From: Anaerostipes rhamnosivorans
GTDB lineage: Bacteria > Bacillota > Clostridia > Lachnospirales > Lachnospiraceae
NCBI RefSeq assembly: GCF_005280655.1
Contig: NZ_CP040058.1
Span: 17,501-81,500 of the forward strand
Direction: 5' to 3'
DNA length: 64,000 nt
Shown here: positions 46,116 through 54,210 of the stretch, piece after piece
Position numbering within the stretch: the stretch's first letter is position 1
Layout of the letters: every line of letters starts with the position of its first letter
Program-made: the position numbers and the translations under genes
Notes under the pieces: model-generated
Database searches by the model: none
What the model was told of the DNA's origin: nothing
What the model saw: the letters and a program-made list of their open reading frames with translations, nothing else

Positions 46116-47144
46116 ATGAGTACAATTACGGTGATTGGAGCAGGGGTGATGGCTTCCAGCCTTTCTTTTCCTGCTATGGAAAATGGAAATGAGATGCGTC
46201 TTACAGGTACGCCGCTGGACAGGGAGATTATTGAATCGGTAAAGGATAACCGCTATCATCCCACATTAAAAAGAACGCTGCCGGAGGGGGTAAAAGCATA
46301 TCAGATCGAAGAGCTGGATGCGGCACTGGATGGCTGTGATGCGGTGATCCTGGGAGTCAGTAGTTTTGGGGTGGATTGGTTTATTGAAAATGCCCTTGCG
46401 AAGATTCCTGATAAGATTCCGGTGATTGCAGTGACAAAGGGAGTTGAGGTTTATGATGACGGAACGATCCAGACCTTCCCTGAACTGTTTGAATCAAAGG
46501 TGGAGAATGGAAAGAGCCACGAGTTCTGTGCAATCGGTGGACCGTGCAGGTGTTATGAATTGGCGGACCATGACGATACAAGAGTTGCATTCTGCGGAAG
46601 GAATATGGAAGTTCTTAAGTTCTTTAAGAAACTTTTAGAGAGGGATTATTATCACATTGACTTAACACAGGATGTAGCCGGCCTGGAGATCGCAGTAGCT
46701 TTAAAAAATGCATATGCACTTGGTGTCAGCCTTGGGATTGGTCTGGAAGAAAAACAGCAGAAGTACATGTGTAATACCCAGTCTGCACTCTTTGGACAGA
46801 GTTCTTATGAAATCATGAAATATGTCCAGTACATGGGAGGGAACGTCGAAAACTCCATTCACGGGATCGGTGATCTGTATGTGACCGTGATGGGCGGGCG
46901 CTCAAAGGAGATTGGAAAAAGACTTGGAGCGGGCATGCCATATGACAAAGCTATGGAAGAACTGAAAGGTGTAACTCTGGAATCCGTAGTGATTGCAAAA
47001 AGAGCAGCAAAGGCCATAAGGATACTGTCCGAAAACGGTAAAGTCCGTAAAGAGGATTATCCTCTGATCCTCCATATCGACGATATTCTACAGCATGGAT
47101 CAATGCTTGATATACCATGGAAGAAGTTTCAAGTAACTGAATAA
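46116..47144 (+). CDS. Divergent NAD-dependent glycerol-3-phosphate-dehydrogenase-like protein, copy 2
   Basis: 342 residues, a close paralogue of the protein at 26964. It shares FPAMENG, PLDREIIE, LKRTL, YQIEEL, GVSSFG, AIGGPC and GDLYVTVMGG. The nucleotide loop is the classical-looking VIGAGVMAS. The GPD substrate motif GRN reads GRS (Arg262-Ser263). GGAGGGCCTTT precedes the ATG at 46116; an in-frame start in the repeat region upstream is unlikely. It lies in a polyol PTS operon, so reduction of DHAP or a polyol-phosphate reaction are both possible. Confidence 0.82.
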   Translation: MSTITVIGAGVMASSLSFPAMENGNEMRLTGTPLDREIIESVKDNRYHPTLKRTLPEGVKAYQIEELDAALDGCDAVILGVSSFGVDWFIENALAKIPDKIPVIAVTKGVEVYDDGTIQTFPELFESKVENGKSHEFCAIGGPCRCYELADHDDTRVAFCGRNMEVLKFFKKLLERDYYHIDLTQDVAGLEIAVALKNAYALGVSLGIGLEEKQQKYMCNTQSALFGQSSYEIMKYVQYMGGNVENSIHGIGDLYVTVMGGRSKEIGKRLGAGMPYDKAMEELKGVTLESVVIAKRAAKAIRILSENGKVRKEDYPLILHIDDILQHGSMLDIPWKKFQVTE

Positions 47145-47156
47145 GTTTGGATCTTA

Positions 47157-47193
47157 TATCTCCGGGACGCCATAGTGGCGTTCCGGAGATATC
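47157..47193 (+). other. Strong intra-operon hairpin
   Basis: A 17-bp stem with one G-U (arms beginning ATATCTCCGG and ending CCGGAGATAT, loop TAG) lies in the 71-nt gap before the SDR gene. There is no T-tract. It could be an mRNA processing or stability element. Confidence 0.6.
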
Positions 47194-47215
47194 GGCGGTT
47201 AAAAGGGAGGTACAC

Positions 47216-47983
47216 ATGGAGTTAGGGTTAGTGGGAAAAACGGCCATTGTCACCGGAGGCGGAAAAGGCTTCGGCAGAGCCCTCTGCCAGGTTCTGGCAG
47301 AGGAGGGCGCCAATGTGGTCTTGAATTACCGGTCTGGAAAGGACGAAGCAGAATCTATGATCAGCAGGATGAATCAGGAGTGTCCGGGGAGCATCTACGG
47401 ATTCCAGGGGGATATAATGGAGGAAGCAGACAGGGAAGGGCTTTTTAAAGCTGCTTGTGAAGTATTTGGAGGGGCAGATATCCTTGTAAATAATGCAGCA
47501 GCATGGACTACGGCTATGGCAGCGGACATGCCAGAAGAAGATTTCCGAAGAATACTTGAGATGAATCTGACCGTCCCGTTCCTTTTATCCAGGAAGCTGA
47601 TCAGCCATCTCATGGAGAACGGAAAAAAGGGCAGCATTCTGAACGTGGTATCTAAGGCAGGAATTATGGGATCCAAAAGGAATCACTCCCATTATGCCTC
47701 CTCTAAGGCCGGGCTTATCGGCCTCACCAAATCTCTTGCTATGGAGACTGCGGAGCATGGGATCACGGTAAATGCCATTGCACCGGGTTATATGAGGACA
47801 GAGATGTTGATGAAATCTTTTAAAGACAAAAAGGACGAAGAGGAACAGAATAAAAAAATACCCATAGGCAGGATTGCAGACCCGAAAGAAGTAGCTTACG
47901 CAGCTGCATTTCTTGTATCAGAGCGGGCATCTTATTTCACAGGCACTACATTTGATGCCACAGGCGGGATGCTGATGTGCTAA
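47216..47983 (+). CDS. Short-chain dehydrogenase/reductase
   Basis: 255 residues, classical SDR. Cofactor motif TGGGKGFG, NNAA at ~88, catalytic Ser and YASSK with the Tyr-Lys pair, and ATGGMLMC at the end. It resembles FabG/glucose-dehydrogenase-like enzymes that interconvert ketones and alcohols. As last gene of operon 2 it may handle a keto sugar or aldehyde released by the aldolase. The ATG at 47216 follows AGGGAGG; an in-frame start 23 codons upstream would run through the hairpin. Confidence 0.87.
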   Translation: MELGLVGKTAIVTGGGKGFGRALCQVLAEEGANVVLNYRSGKDEAESMISRMNQECPGSIYGFQGDIMEEADREGLFKAACEVFGGADILVNNAAAWTTAMAADMPEEDFRRILEMNLTVPFLLSRKLISHLMENGKKGSILNVVSKAGIMGSKRNHSHYASSKAGLIGLTKSLAMETAEHGITVNAIAPGYMRTEMLMKSFKDKKDEEEQNKKIPIGRIADPKEVAYAAAFLVSERASYFTGTTFDATGGMLMC

Positions 47984-48013
47984 AACGGTTACAAAAATTT
48001 CACACTTGTAAGT

Positions 48014-48042
48014 TTGAAAGCTTGTCTATGACGTGATAAAAT
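48014..48042 (+). promoter_or_regulatory. Promoter of the alarmone synthetase gene
   Basis: TTGAAA, 17-nt spacer, TAAAAT, about 60 nt before the coding start. Confidence 0.6.
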
Positions 48043-48107
48043 ATTCTTTAGAGCTGGTGATCATCAGTGTGCCAGCGATCAATAATACAGAAAGAGGTGT
48101 GAATTCT

Positions 48108-48767
48108 ATGGCAAAGATTGAATTACCTGATGTAAAGGATATTTTTCTAGAATACCGGAAAATGCAGTTATTGTATCAGTCAGCGCTGAAAGAGATCGGG
48201 ACAAAGCTTGAGATCCTGAACGATGAATTTAAGTTTGTACACAAATATAATCCCATTGAACATATTGAATCCCGTATGAAAAGTGAGGAGAGTATTGTCC
48301 GCAAGCTTATGAAAAAGGGACAGGATATCACGGTAGAAAATATTGAGAGATATATAGACGATGTGGCAGGCATCCGGGTTATCTGTTCCTTTACACCGGA
48401 TATTTATAGGATCGTAGACATGATCTCCAATCAGGATGATATTGAGGTAGTGAGGACCAAGGATTATATGGTAAACCCAAAACCAAGCGGGTACAGGAGC
48501 TACCATATGATTGTAAAGGTCCCGATTTTCCTCTCCGATACAGTCGTTCCCACGAGAGTGGAGATTCAGATTCGTACAGTGGCGATGGACTTCTGGGCAT
48601 CTTTGGAGCATAAGATTTATTATAAATATGACGGACATGCTCCTGAGTATATCCGAACAGAACTACGTGAGTGTGCAGAAATGATCAGCTTCCTGGACAG
48701 CAAGATGCTGGCCATCAATGAGGAGATTCACAGCCTGAAGCAGGATGATATGCGGGAAGAACTTTAA
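48108..48767 (+). CDS. Small alarmone synthetase (RelA/SpoT synthetase domain only)
   Basis: 219 residues with the ppGpp synthetase core only (GIRVICSFTPDIYRIVDMI, KPSGYRSYHMIVKVP, EIQIRTVAMDFWASLEHK). No hydrolase, TGS or ACT domain is present. It resembles RelQ/YjbM proteins that make (p)ppGpp in response to stress. The ATG at 48108 follows AGAGGTG; the frame upstream has no ribosome site. Confidence 0.92.
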   Translation: MAKIELPDVKDIFLEYRKMQLLYQSALKEIGTKLEILNDEFKFVHKYNPIEHIESRMKSEESIVRKLMKKGQDITVENIERYIDDVAGIRVICSFTPDIYRIVDMISNQDDIEVVRTKDYMVNPKPSGYRSYHMIVKVPIFLSDTVVPTRVEIQIRTVAMDFWASLEHKIYYKYDGHAPEYIRTELRECAEMISFLDSKMLAINEEIHSLKQDDMREEL

Positions 48768-48832
48768 AAAAATGTACCTTTTTCCTTTTCTTTCTCATAG
48801 TATATTATCAGTAGAGAAAAGGAGCAGCGTAA

Positions 48833-49225
48833 ATGATGGATCGTGAAGGCTTAGGTGATCTGCCTACATTCGATATGGATACTCTGTCCAGAAAACCTAT
48901 GGTAATGATGGATGAGCAGGATGAGGATGATTACCAGTACATTACGAGGATGTACGGACCGGTTGCAAGAGAAGTACTTGAGCATATTGAGGATGCATGT
49001 GACCAACTAGAGTATAATGGAAGCATGATGTTCGACCAGTATATGGACCGGACCGGAATGCTTGTTCTTGCCGACCATATCTATGACAAGATCAAGGAAA
49101 AGGACAAAGAAGACTGTATTAAAAAGGACCGTCTTCTCTATCAGATGGTCTGCACATTGCTGGGCGGGGAACTCTATCACCGCCGTTGTCGTTACAGGAG
49201 AAAAAGAGGAATGTTCTCAGATTAA
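48833..49225 (+). CDS. Small acidic hypothetical protein
   Basis: 130 residues. The first half is Asp/Glu-rich (MDEQDEDDYQY), the middle is helical, and it ends in an arginine-rich tail (YHRRCRYRRKRGMF). I do not recognise a family. AAAAGGAGCAGC precedes tandem ATGs at 48833 and 48836. It lies 66 nt after the alarmone synthetase and ends at a strong terminator. Confidence 0.75.
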   Translation: MMDREGLGDLPTFDMDTLSRKPMVMMDEQDEDDYQYITRMYGPVAREVLEHIEDACDQLEYNGSMMFDQYMDRTGMLVLADHIYDKIKEKDKEDCIKKDRLLYQMVCTLLGGELYHRRCRYRRKRGMFSD

Positions 49226-49261
49226 GAGGTTATTCCGCGGGAACGTTCCAGCTAAAAAAAC

Positions 49262-49313
49262 AGAGATGCCGCAAACCAATTCTTATCGTTGATTGGTTTG
49301 CGGCATCTCTTTT
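49262..49313. terminator. Bidirectional terminator
   Basis: A 19-bp stem AGAGATGCCGCAAACCAAT and its complement around an 11-base loop, with T-runs on both sides, between convergent genes. Confidence 0.85.
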
Positions 49314-50214
49314 AGGAACTTTTTTTTAATATCTTAAGAAGTTCTTCTTTTGGGGCTGAAGGATGAAGTTTGATCAGACGGCAGATACCGGCGATCGTCT
49401 CCTGGGGTTCTTCCAAAGCTTCAGCGATCTCCTTTTCGGACAGGCCTTTTTGGAGTTTCTTTTGAACTTGTCCGATTAGTTTCAGTTGTAAACCTGCTTT
49501 CAGTCCTTCTTCTCTGCTGGATTCCATCTGGGTAACATAATCAGACAGGTTTTTTTGACGGAATAGATATTCATCCATGCGCTCAGGATCGCGTTCCAGT
49601 AATTCTAATTCTTTGATCGCTTCCTCGATATAGGGGTCTTTTTCTATCATGGCACGTTCCTCCTCTCCCTCTGCACAAATAAAACATGCCCATTGATACA
49701 GCTTTTTATGTTCCTTTTTTACCTGGGAAGTGCGCAGTTTTCTTAATTCTATCACATGAATCTCCCATTGGTCGCTGTATAGGCTGTGTCTGTTATCCTC
49801 CCTCATGTGAAAGGAGGAATAGAAATAATCGGTGTCATTCAACTGATTAAAGCCCAGGATACTGATGTGAATGGTTTTAACACAGCTCCCATAAGTATCT
49901 CCGGACTTTAAATCCTGTGTATAGACCTTTGCCAAATAAGACAAAGCCCGTCTGTCCCAGTATGTGTAGGGAAGCAGCTGCATCTCAATATTGATCTTAC
50001 CAGTGTCCTCGACTATGGTGTATAGATCAAGTATGGATAGCTTCCCCTCCAGAAAATCCTTAGAAAGATAGCGGTCTTTTACATGGATCTTTCCGATTGT
50101 CTCCGGGGGAATATCCAGAATGCTGCTTAAGAATCCACGGAGTACTTTAGGCTGTTTCATGATTTGAGTAAAGGCATAGTCATTTTTTAATGAGATCGTA
50201 TTTGCTTTCTTCAT
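49312..50214 (-). CDS. Rpn/PD-(D/E)XK-family nuclease (transposase-like)
   Basis: 300 residues. N-terminal KNDYAFTQIM, then LDLYTIVEDTGKINIEMQL carrying the D...ExQ nuclease signature, followed by the GSCVKTIHISILGF segment. The C-terminus is a charged helical tail with repeated EEA/LEE pattern. The Rpn (recombination-promoting nuclease) family is widespread and often present in many copies per genome. No terminal repeats suggest that this copy is itself mobile. Confidence 0.87.
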   Translation of the reverse strand: MKKANTISLKNDYAFTQIMKQPKVLRGFLSSILDIPPETIGKIHVKDRYLSKDFLEGKLSILDLYTIVEDTGKINIEMQLLPYTYWDRRALSYLAKVYTQDLKSGDTYGSCVKTIHISILGFNQLNDTDYFYSSFHMREDNRHSLYSDQWEIHVIELRKLRTSQVKKEHKKLYQWACFICAEGEEERAMIEKDPYIEEAIKELELLERDPERMDEYLFRQKNLSDYVTQMESSREEGLKAGLQLKLIGQVQKKLQKGLSEKEIAEALEEPQETIAGICRLIKLHPSAPKEELLKILKKSS

Positions 50215-50326
50215 CTTCTGTTGTCTCCTTCAGCTTATCATATATGGAAAGTTTTTTCAATATCACCTATAATTTTACAATAAACATACTCAGATGTCAA
50301 ATAATGTAATAATCTATGATAAACAA

Positions 50327-50890
50327 CTATAAAACAATTAATACAATCTCATCCGTCATTCTGCACCTCATGATATCTTGTCCTGTTTTACTCTGAATTC
50401 TGCCGTCAGAAATCTTTTCTTCCAGTTCTTTTCTGGACAGATTCAGTTTTTTCCGTAAGACCGCTGATACTTTGAGATGAGCAGAACCGATGCTTCTTAT
50501 ATGCAGTTCAACAGGGCCGTTAAAGAAACTGTCTCCGGTTACCCTGTAGTCGTATGAACCGATAGCAGCCCCGTTCCGGCGCAGAAGGTCAAAATCCAAG
50601 GCATATTGTTTGGCAAGTGTTATGTCATTGTTATGAAATTTATCTAAAAGTTCTGGATCTAAGGATTTAGGGCTGATCCGTGAAAAGATTGGCAGATTCC
50701 ATGTGGTCTGGCAGTTTGAACACTTATAGATCAGCCATATGTCCAGATATTTTCTCTGGGCATTTATTCTGAACAGCCCGGAACTAAGAAATTCAGTTTT
50801 TTTCCCGCATTTTTTACAATGCCGCACTGCGGGAGGCGGAGATAAAAGTTCTACCTCCCAGACCTTTATCGTGCGGGTTTTATTCTCCAT
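50327..50890 (-). CDS. DUF1062 zinc-ribbon protein
   Basis: 187 residues. N-terminal cysteine pairs CKKCGK and CSNC make a zinc ribbon, followed by a mixed domain; this matches DUF1062. Its function is unknown. AGGAGTG precedes the ATG. A very short open frame with a strong ribosome site lies just upstream. Confidence 0.85.
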   Translation of the reverse strand: MENKTRTIKVWEVELLSPPPAVRHCKKCGKKTEFLSSGLFRINAQRKYLDIWLIYKCSNCQTTWNLPIFSRISPKSLDPELLDKFHNNDITLAKQYALDFDLLRRNGAAIGSYDYRVTGDSFFNGPVELHIRSIGSAHLKVSAVLRKKLNLSRKELEEKISDGRIQSKTGQDIMRCRMTDEIVLIVL

Positions 50891-50907
50891 ACATACTCAC
50901 TCCTGTT

Positions 50908-50958
50908 CTAGTTAGAATAGGAAAAAGAAAAAGGCGGATTTTCAAATAATTTTTTCAT
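50908..50958 (-). CDS. Possible 16-residue leader peptide upstream of the DUF1062 gene
   Basis: ATG 50958 follows TCAGGAGGTGTCTGT, one of the best Shine-Dalgarno sites in the region. It encodes MKKLFENPPFSFSYSN then stops. Its stop lies a few bases before the RBS of the DUF1062 gene, so it could be a translated upstream frame that couples to it. No homology claim is made. Confidence 0.4.
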   Translation of the reverse strand: MKKLFENPPFSFSYSN

Positions 50959-51042
50959 ACAGACACCTCCTGACTCTTTGTGGATGAAAAAATTGTAGCA
51001 TGGGGAATCTGTATCCGAAACCTCATATTCTTTTCTAAAAAG

Positions 51043-51082
51043 AACATGAGCCTATACGGTATCATTCCGTATAGGCTCATGT
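51043..51082 (-). terminator. Terminator downstream of the CD3324-type gene
   Basis: Perfect 16-bp stem ACATGAGCCTATACGG / CCGTATAGGCTCATGT with a seven-base loop. Terminates the minus-strand gene; could also act on the plus strand. Confidence 0.8.
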
Positions 51083-51090
51083 CTTTCAAG

Positions 51091-51366
51091 TCATTGATTT
51101 CGTTTTTCCTGACGGATAATTCTCTGAATACTTTTCAGAGACAGAAAATATTCTTCAGACAGAGCATCCGGTCTCTGTCCTGCAAGGTATTCCCTATATA
51201 TTTCTCTGTTCCGTCTTTTTAAATACTGCCGTGTTCCGCTAGCGGCGCCCCAGGCACATTTGCTGCTGGGATTTTTAGGTATGTAGATATATTCACCTTC
51301 CGCATATTTCTGGACTTCTTTCAAAAGACCTGCGGGTAGTATTTGTTCTGCCTTCTTATAGCTCAT
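51091..51366 (-). CDS. CD3324-type small DNA-binding-like protein
   Basis: 91 residues. An N-terminal MSYKKAEQILPAGLLKEVQKYAEGEYIYIP segment, then KRRNREIYREYLAGQRPDALSEEYFLSLKSIQRII, which is a helix-turn-helix-like arrangement seen in CD3324/Mor-related proteins. Probably a small regulator. It is followed by a terminator and flanked by a 330-nt gene-free stretch (51367-51696) that holds only a GCAAAGGC/GCCTTTGC hairpin and the next promoter. Confidence 0.8.
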   Translation of the reverse strand: MSYKKAEQILPAGLLKEVQKYAEGEYIYIPKNPSSKCAWGAASGTRQYLKRRNREIYREYLAGQRPDALSEEYFLSLKSIQRIIRQEKRNQ

Positions 51367-51631
51367 ATTGCTCTCCTAAATGAAAAATAGTACATAGGAA
51401 CAGCAAAGGCCATTCAGACTGGCTGCATTAGCCTTTGCTATGCAGCAATAACGATAGGATCAAGCATATGCTTTCCGCCCTCCTTCTTGTGTTTGCTGAA
51501 ATTATATTCATCATCATTATCTTACCATTTTTATTTAAAAATTAAAAACCCAAAATATACTAATGAACATAACAAAAAGCAGCGTATATAAGAGATCCCT
51601 CTGCGCCGCTCTTAAACTTTCCTTAAATTTG

Positions 51632-51660
51632 TTGTGTTTCCCCAGAAAAACGGATAAAAT
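51632..51660 (+). promoter_or_regulatory. Promoter of the 51697 gene
   Basis: TTGTGT, 17-nt spacer, TAAAAT, about 37 nt before the start codon. Confidence 0.55.
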
Positions 51661-51696
51661 ATACAGATAGGACAGAGAGAATGTTAGGAGGAGCTT

Positions 51697-54198
51697 ATGA
51701 AGCGGGAAAAAGCCATACCAGCAGCAGCCTTCGGGCTGATTTTTATTCTTGCTCTTGGGATATGGAATTATGTATTGATAGGAAAAAATAATCAGGGAGT
51801 CAGCGAGACTAGCCAGGCCTCCCTGCCGGTTTTGACAGTAAACACCGGAGGAGAGGACATCAATGAATTGCACGGATTCAGAGAGACTGTGGATGCGTCT
51901 TTGATGAGAGACTCTATCACGCCCCTCAAGGGAGATCAGTTCCAGGTAATTATGAAAAATGGAAATAGCTCCATTGAAGCGCTGAATTACAAGATATATA
52001 AAGAAAATAACCGTTCCACTCTGGAAAAAGGAGTGGTTTCTTTTAAGCAGACAAAAAAAGGAACAGAGGCAGATATCAAACTCAAAAGCCGTCTGGATTC
52101 CGGAAAGACATATCTGCTGGCTCTGACACTGGAGAATGATGGAGATAGCATTACCTACTATACAAGAATCATCTATGGGACAGATCTGCATTTTACAGAG
52201 TGTTTGAGGTTTGCAAAAGAATTCCACGATGCCACACTGTCAGATGGAAATTCAGAGTATGTAAAAAAATATTTGGAGGCAAAGGAAGGGACAACGGCAA
52301 ATGACCTTTCTTCTGTAGATATATCTTCCAATCAGGAGGCTGTCTGCTATGCATCTCTGAAACCAAAAGTAGAACGCATGTATGCGCCGGTGATTAAAGA
52401 GGCCAGCTCCAATGTAACGTCGCTTGAGTACAGATTTATTCTATCTGCGGAAAACAGCAAAGGAATCAAGCAGTATTATCAGGTAAAAGAGTATTTTCGT
52501 GTTCGGTACTCCAAAGACAGGATGTATCTACTCAACTATGAGCGAACCCAAAATGCTTATTTTCGATATGACGCACTGGACCGCTCTAACAACAGGATCT
52601 TGATGGGCATCACTCAGATGAATCCTGAAGAGTTGGTCAGTAGAAACAGCGGGCGCAAGGCAGCCTTTGTCCAGGAGAATGAGCTTTGGTATTACGATTA
52701 CAAGAATGCCTCAATGACTAGAGTGTTCTCATTCGTAGGAGAGGACTACAGAGAGTCCAGAAACAATTATCCTCAGCATGGCATTCATGTGATGGAGATG
52801 GATAAAAGCGGGAATATCAAATTTATTGTCTATGGATATATGAACCGTGGAGAACATGAAGGAAAGAACGGTATTGGTGTTTATGAGTATGATGCGGACA
52901 GCGGCAAGGTAGATGAAAAAGCATTTATACCCGTAAAAATCCAATATGAAAATCTTAAGGATGAGATTGAAAAAGGTGCATACTTAAGCGACAGCGGAAA
53001 GTTCTATTTTGAGTTGGATGGAGCTTATTATCAGGTAGACTTAGATAACAGAGAGTCAAAGACCATCGCCAAAAATATCAGTAATGGAATGGTAGCGGTT
53101 TCCGGTACGGGAATGCTTGCGATTACGGAGAATGAAATGACCATACGGATCATAGATCTGGAAAATAATAAGGAACACAAGATCAGCTGTGAAAAGGGGG
53201 AGAAGATTAAGCCTATAGGTTTTGTAAAAGAAGATCTTGTCTACGGTGTCGCAGATGCTGGGGATGTAAAGAAAAAGAAAGATGGTTCCCTTCAGTTCCC
53301 GATGAAAAAAGTATCCATTGTGAATGAAAAGAATCAGGAACTTGCAAAGTTTGAAAAGAGCGGAATTTATGTAACGGATGCCAGAGTAGACGGTACTGTC
53401 GTAGTCCTAAGCACAGCCAAACGTTCAGGGTCCGGGTACAAGACTATAAAAGAAGACTATATCCGCTACAAAGATAAAACCGAGGATAAAGCATCCCTTG
53501 AATATGGATATACAAGCGACCGTCTGAATCAGGTATATCTCTCTTTTCCTGATTATGTCTATGTGCAGACGGTACCCAAGTATCTGTCAGCGGCAATGAG
53601 CCAGACGGAAAAAGAATGCAGCATAACCTTTGCAGAAAATGACCAGAGATATAAGAATGCATATGTTTATGCGGGAGGTTCACTCAAAGGAACTTATACA
53701 GATATGGCGCAAGCTGTGAAGGAAGCAGAAAAGAACGCGGGAGTGGTGGTTAATTCAAGCCAGCTTTACCTTTGGGAAAAGGGTGTCATGAAAAGCTACG
53801 GCAAGGTGGCTAATATACCAATCGTGAAAGCGGAATCCAAAGACGAGACCGGAATTGCCTGTGTCAAGATGATTACAGATTCAGAAGGAAAAGATGTCAC
53901 TTACGGACAGCTGAAACGCAGCAAAAAGGACGTTTACGGCATGCTCTATGAATCTATGGATAAGATGGCGGCGGATTATACAGGATGTAAGTTTGAAGAT
54001 GTGCTCTATTGCATCAGCAAGGGACGCCCGGTCATCGCGAAACGGGCCAACGGCACATATATTTTGGTGATCAGCTATAACAATACAAAGATCAGATATT
54101 ACGACCCGTTAAAGGAGGAATCTGTCCAGGCAGACCGGTCCTCTATGGAAAAGGAATTTAAAAAGGCAGGAAGTGTATTTTACAGCTATGCCAAATAA
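51697..54198 (+). CDS. Membrane-anchored protein with degenerate C39-like C-terminus
   Basis: 833 residues. A single N-terminal membrane anchor (~8-28) is followed by a large extracytoplasmic region rich in beta strands; repeated short segments around residues 290-600 look like a propeller. The final ~110 residues show IVKAESKDETGIACVKMI ... GRPVIAKRANGTYILVISYNNTKIRYYDP, the outline of a C39-like papain fold. The usual histidine before the VVxxYD strand is Tyr here, so peptidase activity is doubtful. Followed by the YhaO-YhaN fusion after 12 nt. Role unknown, perhaps cell-wall related given the downstream PBP. Confidence 0.7.
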   Translation: MKREKAIPAAAFGLIFILALGIWNYVLIGKNNQGVSETSQASLPVLTVNTGGEDINELHGFRETVDASLMRDSITPLKGDQFQVIMKNGNSSIEALNYKIYKENNRSTLEKGVVSFKQTKKGTEADIKLKSRLDSGKTYLLALTLENDGDSITYYTRIIYGTDLHFTECLRFAKEFHDATLSDGNSEYVKKYLEAKEGTTANDLSSVDISSNQEAVCYASLKPKVERMYAPVIKEASSNVTSLEYRFILSAENSKGIKQYYQVKEYFRVRYSKDRMYLLNYERTQNAYFRYDALDRSNNRILMGITQMNPEELVSRNSGRKAAFVQENELWYYDYKNASMTRVFSFVGEDYRESRNNYPQHGIHVMEMDKSGNIKFIVYGYMNRGEHEGKNGIGVYEYDADSGKVDEKAFIPVKIQYENLKDEIEKGAYLSDSGKFYFELDGAYYQVDLDNRESKTIAKNISNGMVAVSGTGMLAITENEMTIRIIDLENNKEHKISCEKGEKIKPIGFVKEDLVYGVADAGDVKKKKDGSLQFPMKKVSIVNEKNQELAKFEKSGIYVTDARVDGTVVVLSTAKRSGSGYKTIKEDYIRYKDKTEDKASLEYGYTSDRLNQVYLSFPDYVYVQTVPKYLSAAMSQTEKECSITFAENDQRYKNAYVYAGGSLKGTYTDMAQAVKEAEKNAGVVVNSSQLYLWEKGVMKSYGKVANIPIVKAESKDETGIACVKMITDSEGKDVTYGQLKRSKKDVYGMLYESMDKMAADYTGCKFEDVLYCISKGRPVIAKRANGTYILVISYNNTKIRYYDPLKEESVQADRSSMEKEFKKAGSVFYSYAK

Positions 54199-54210
54199 AG
54201 AAGGTGAGAC

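Noticed and set aside
47979..47995. Possible CcpA cre site (TAAAACGGTTACA) at the SDR stop
   Set aside because: Only the right half fits the consensus and its position relative to the next promoter is not typical; too weak to call.
49312..50214. Rpn-family gene as evidence for a transposon
   Set aside because: No terminal inverted repeats or target duplications are visible; the gene sits between normal terminators.
51535..52227. 230-codon minus-strand frame overlapping the promoter and start of the 51697 gene
   Set aside because: Low-complexity hydrophobic translation, no good start site, and it opposes a strongly supported gene and promoter.
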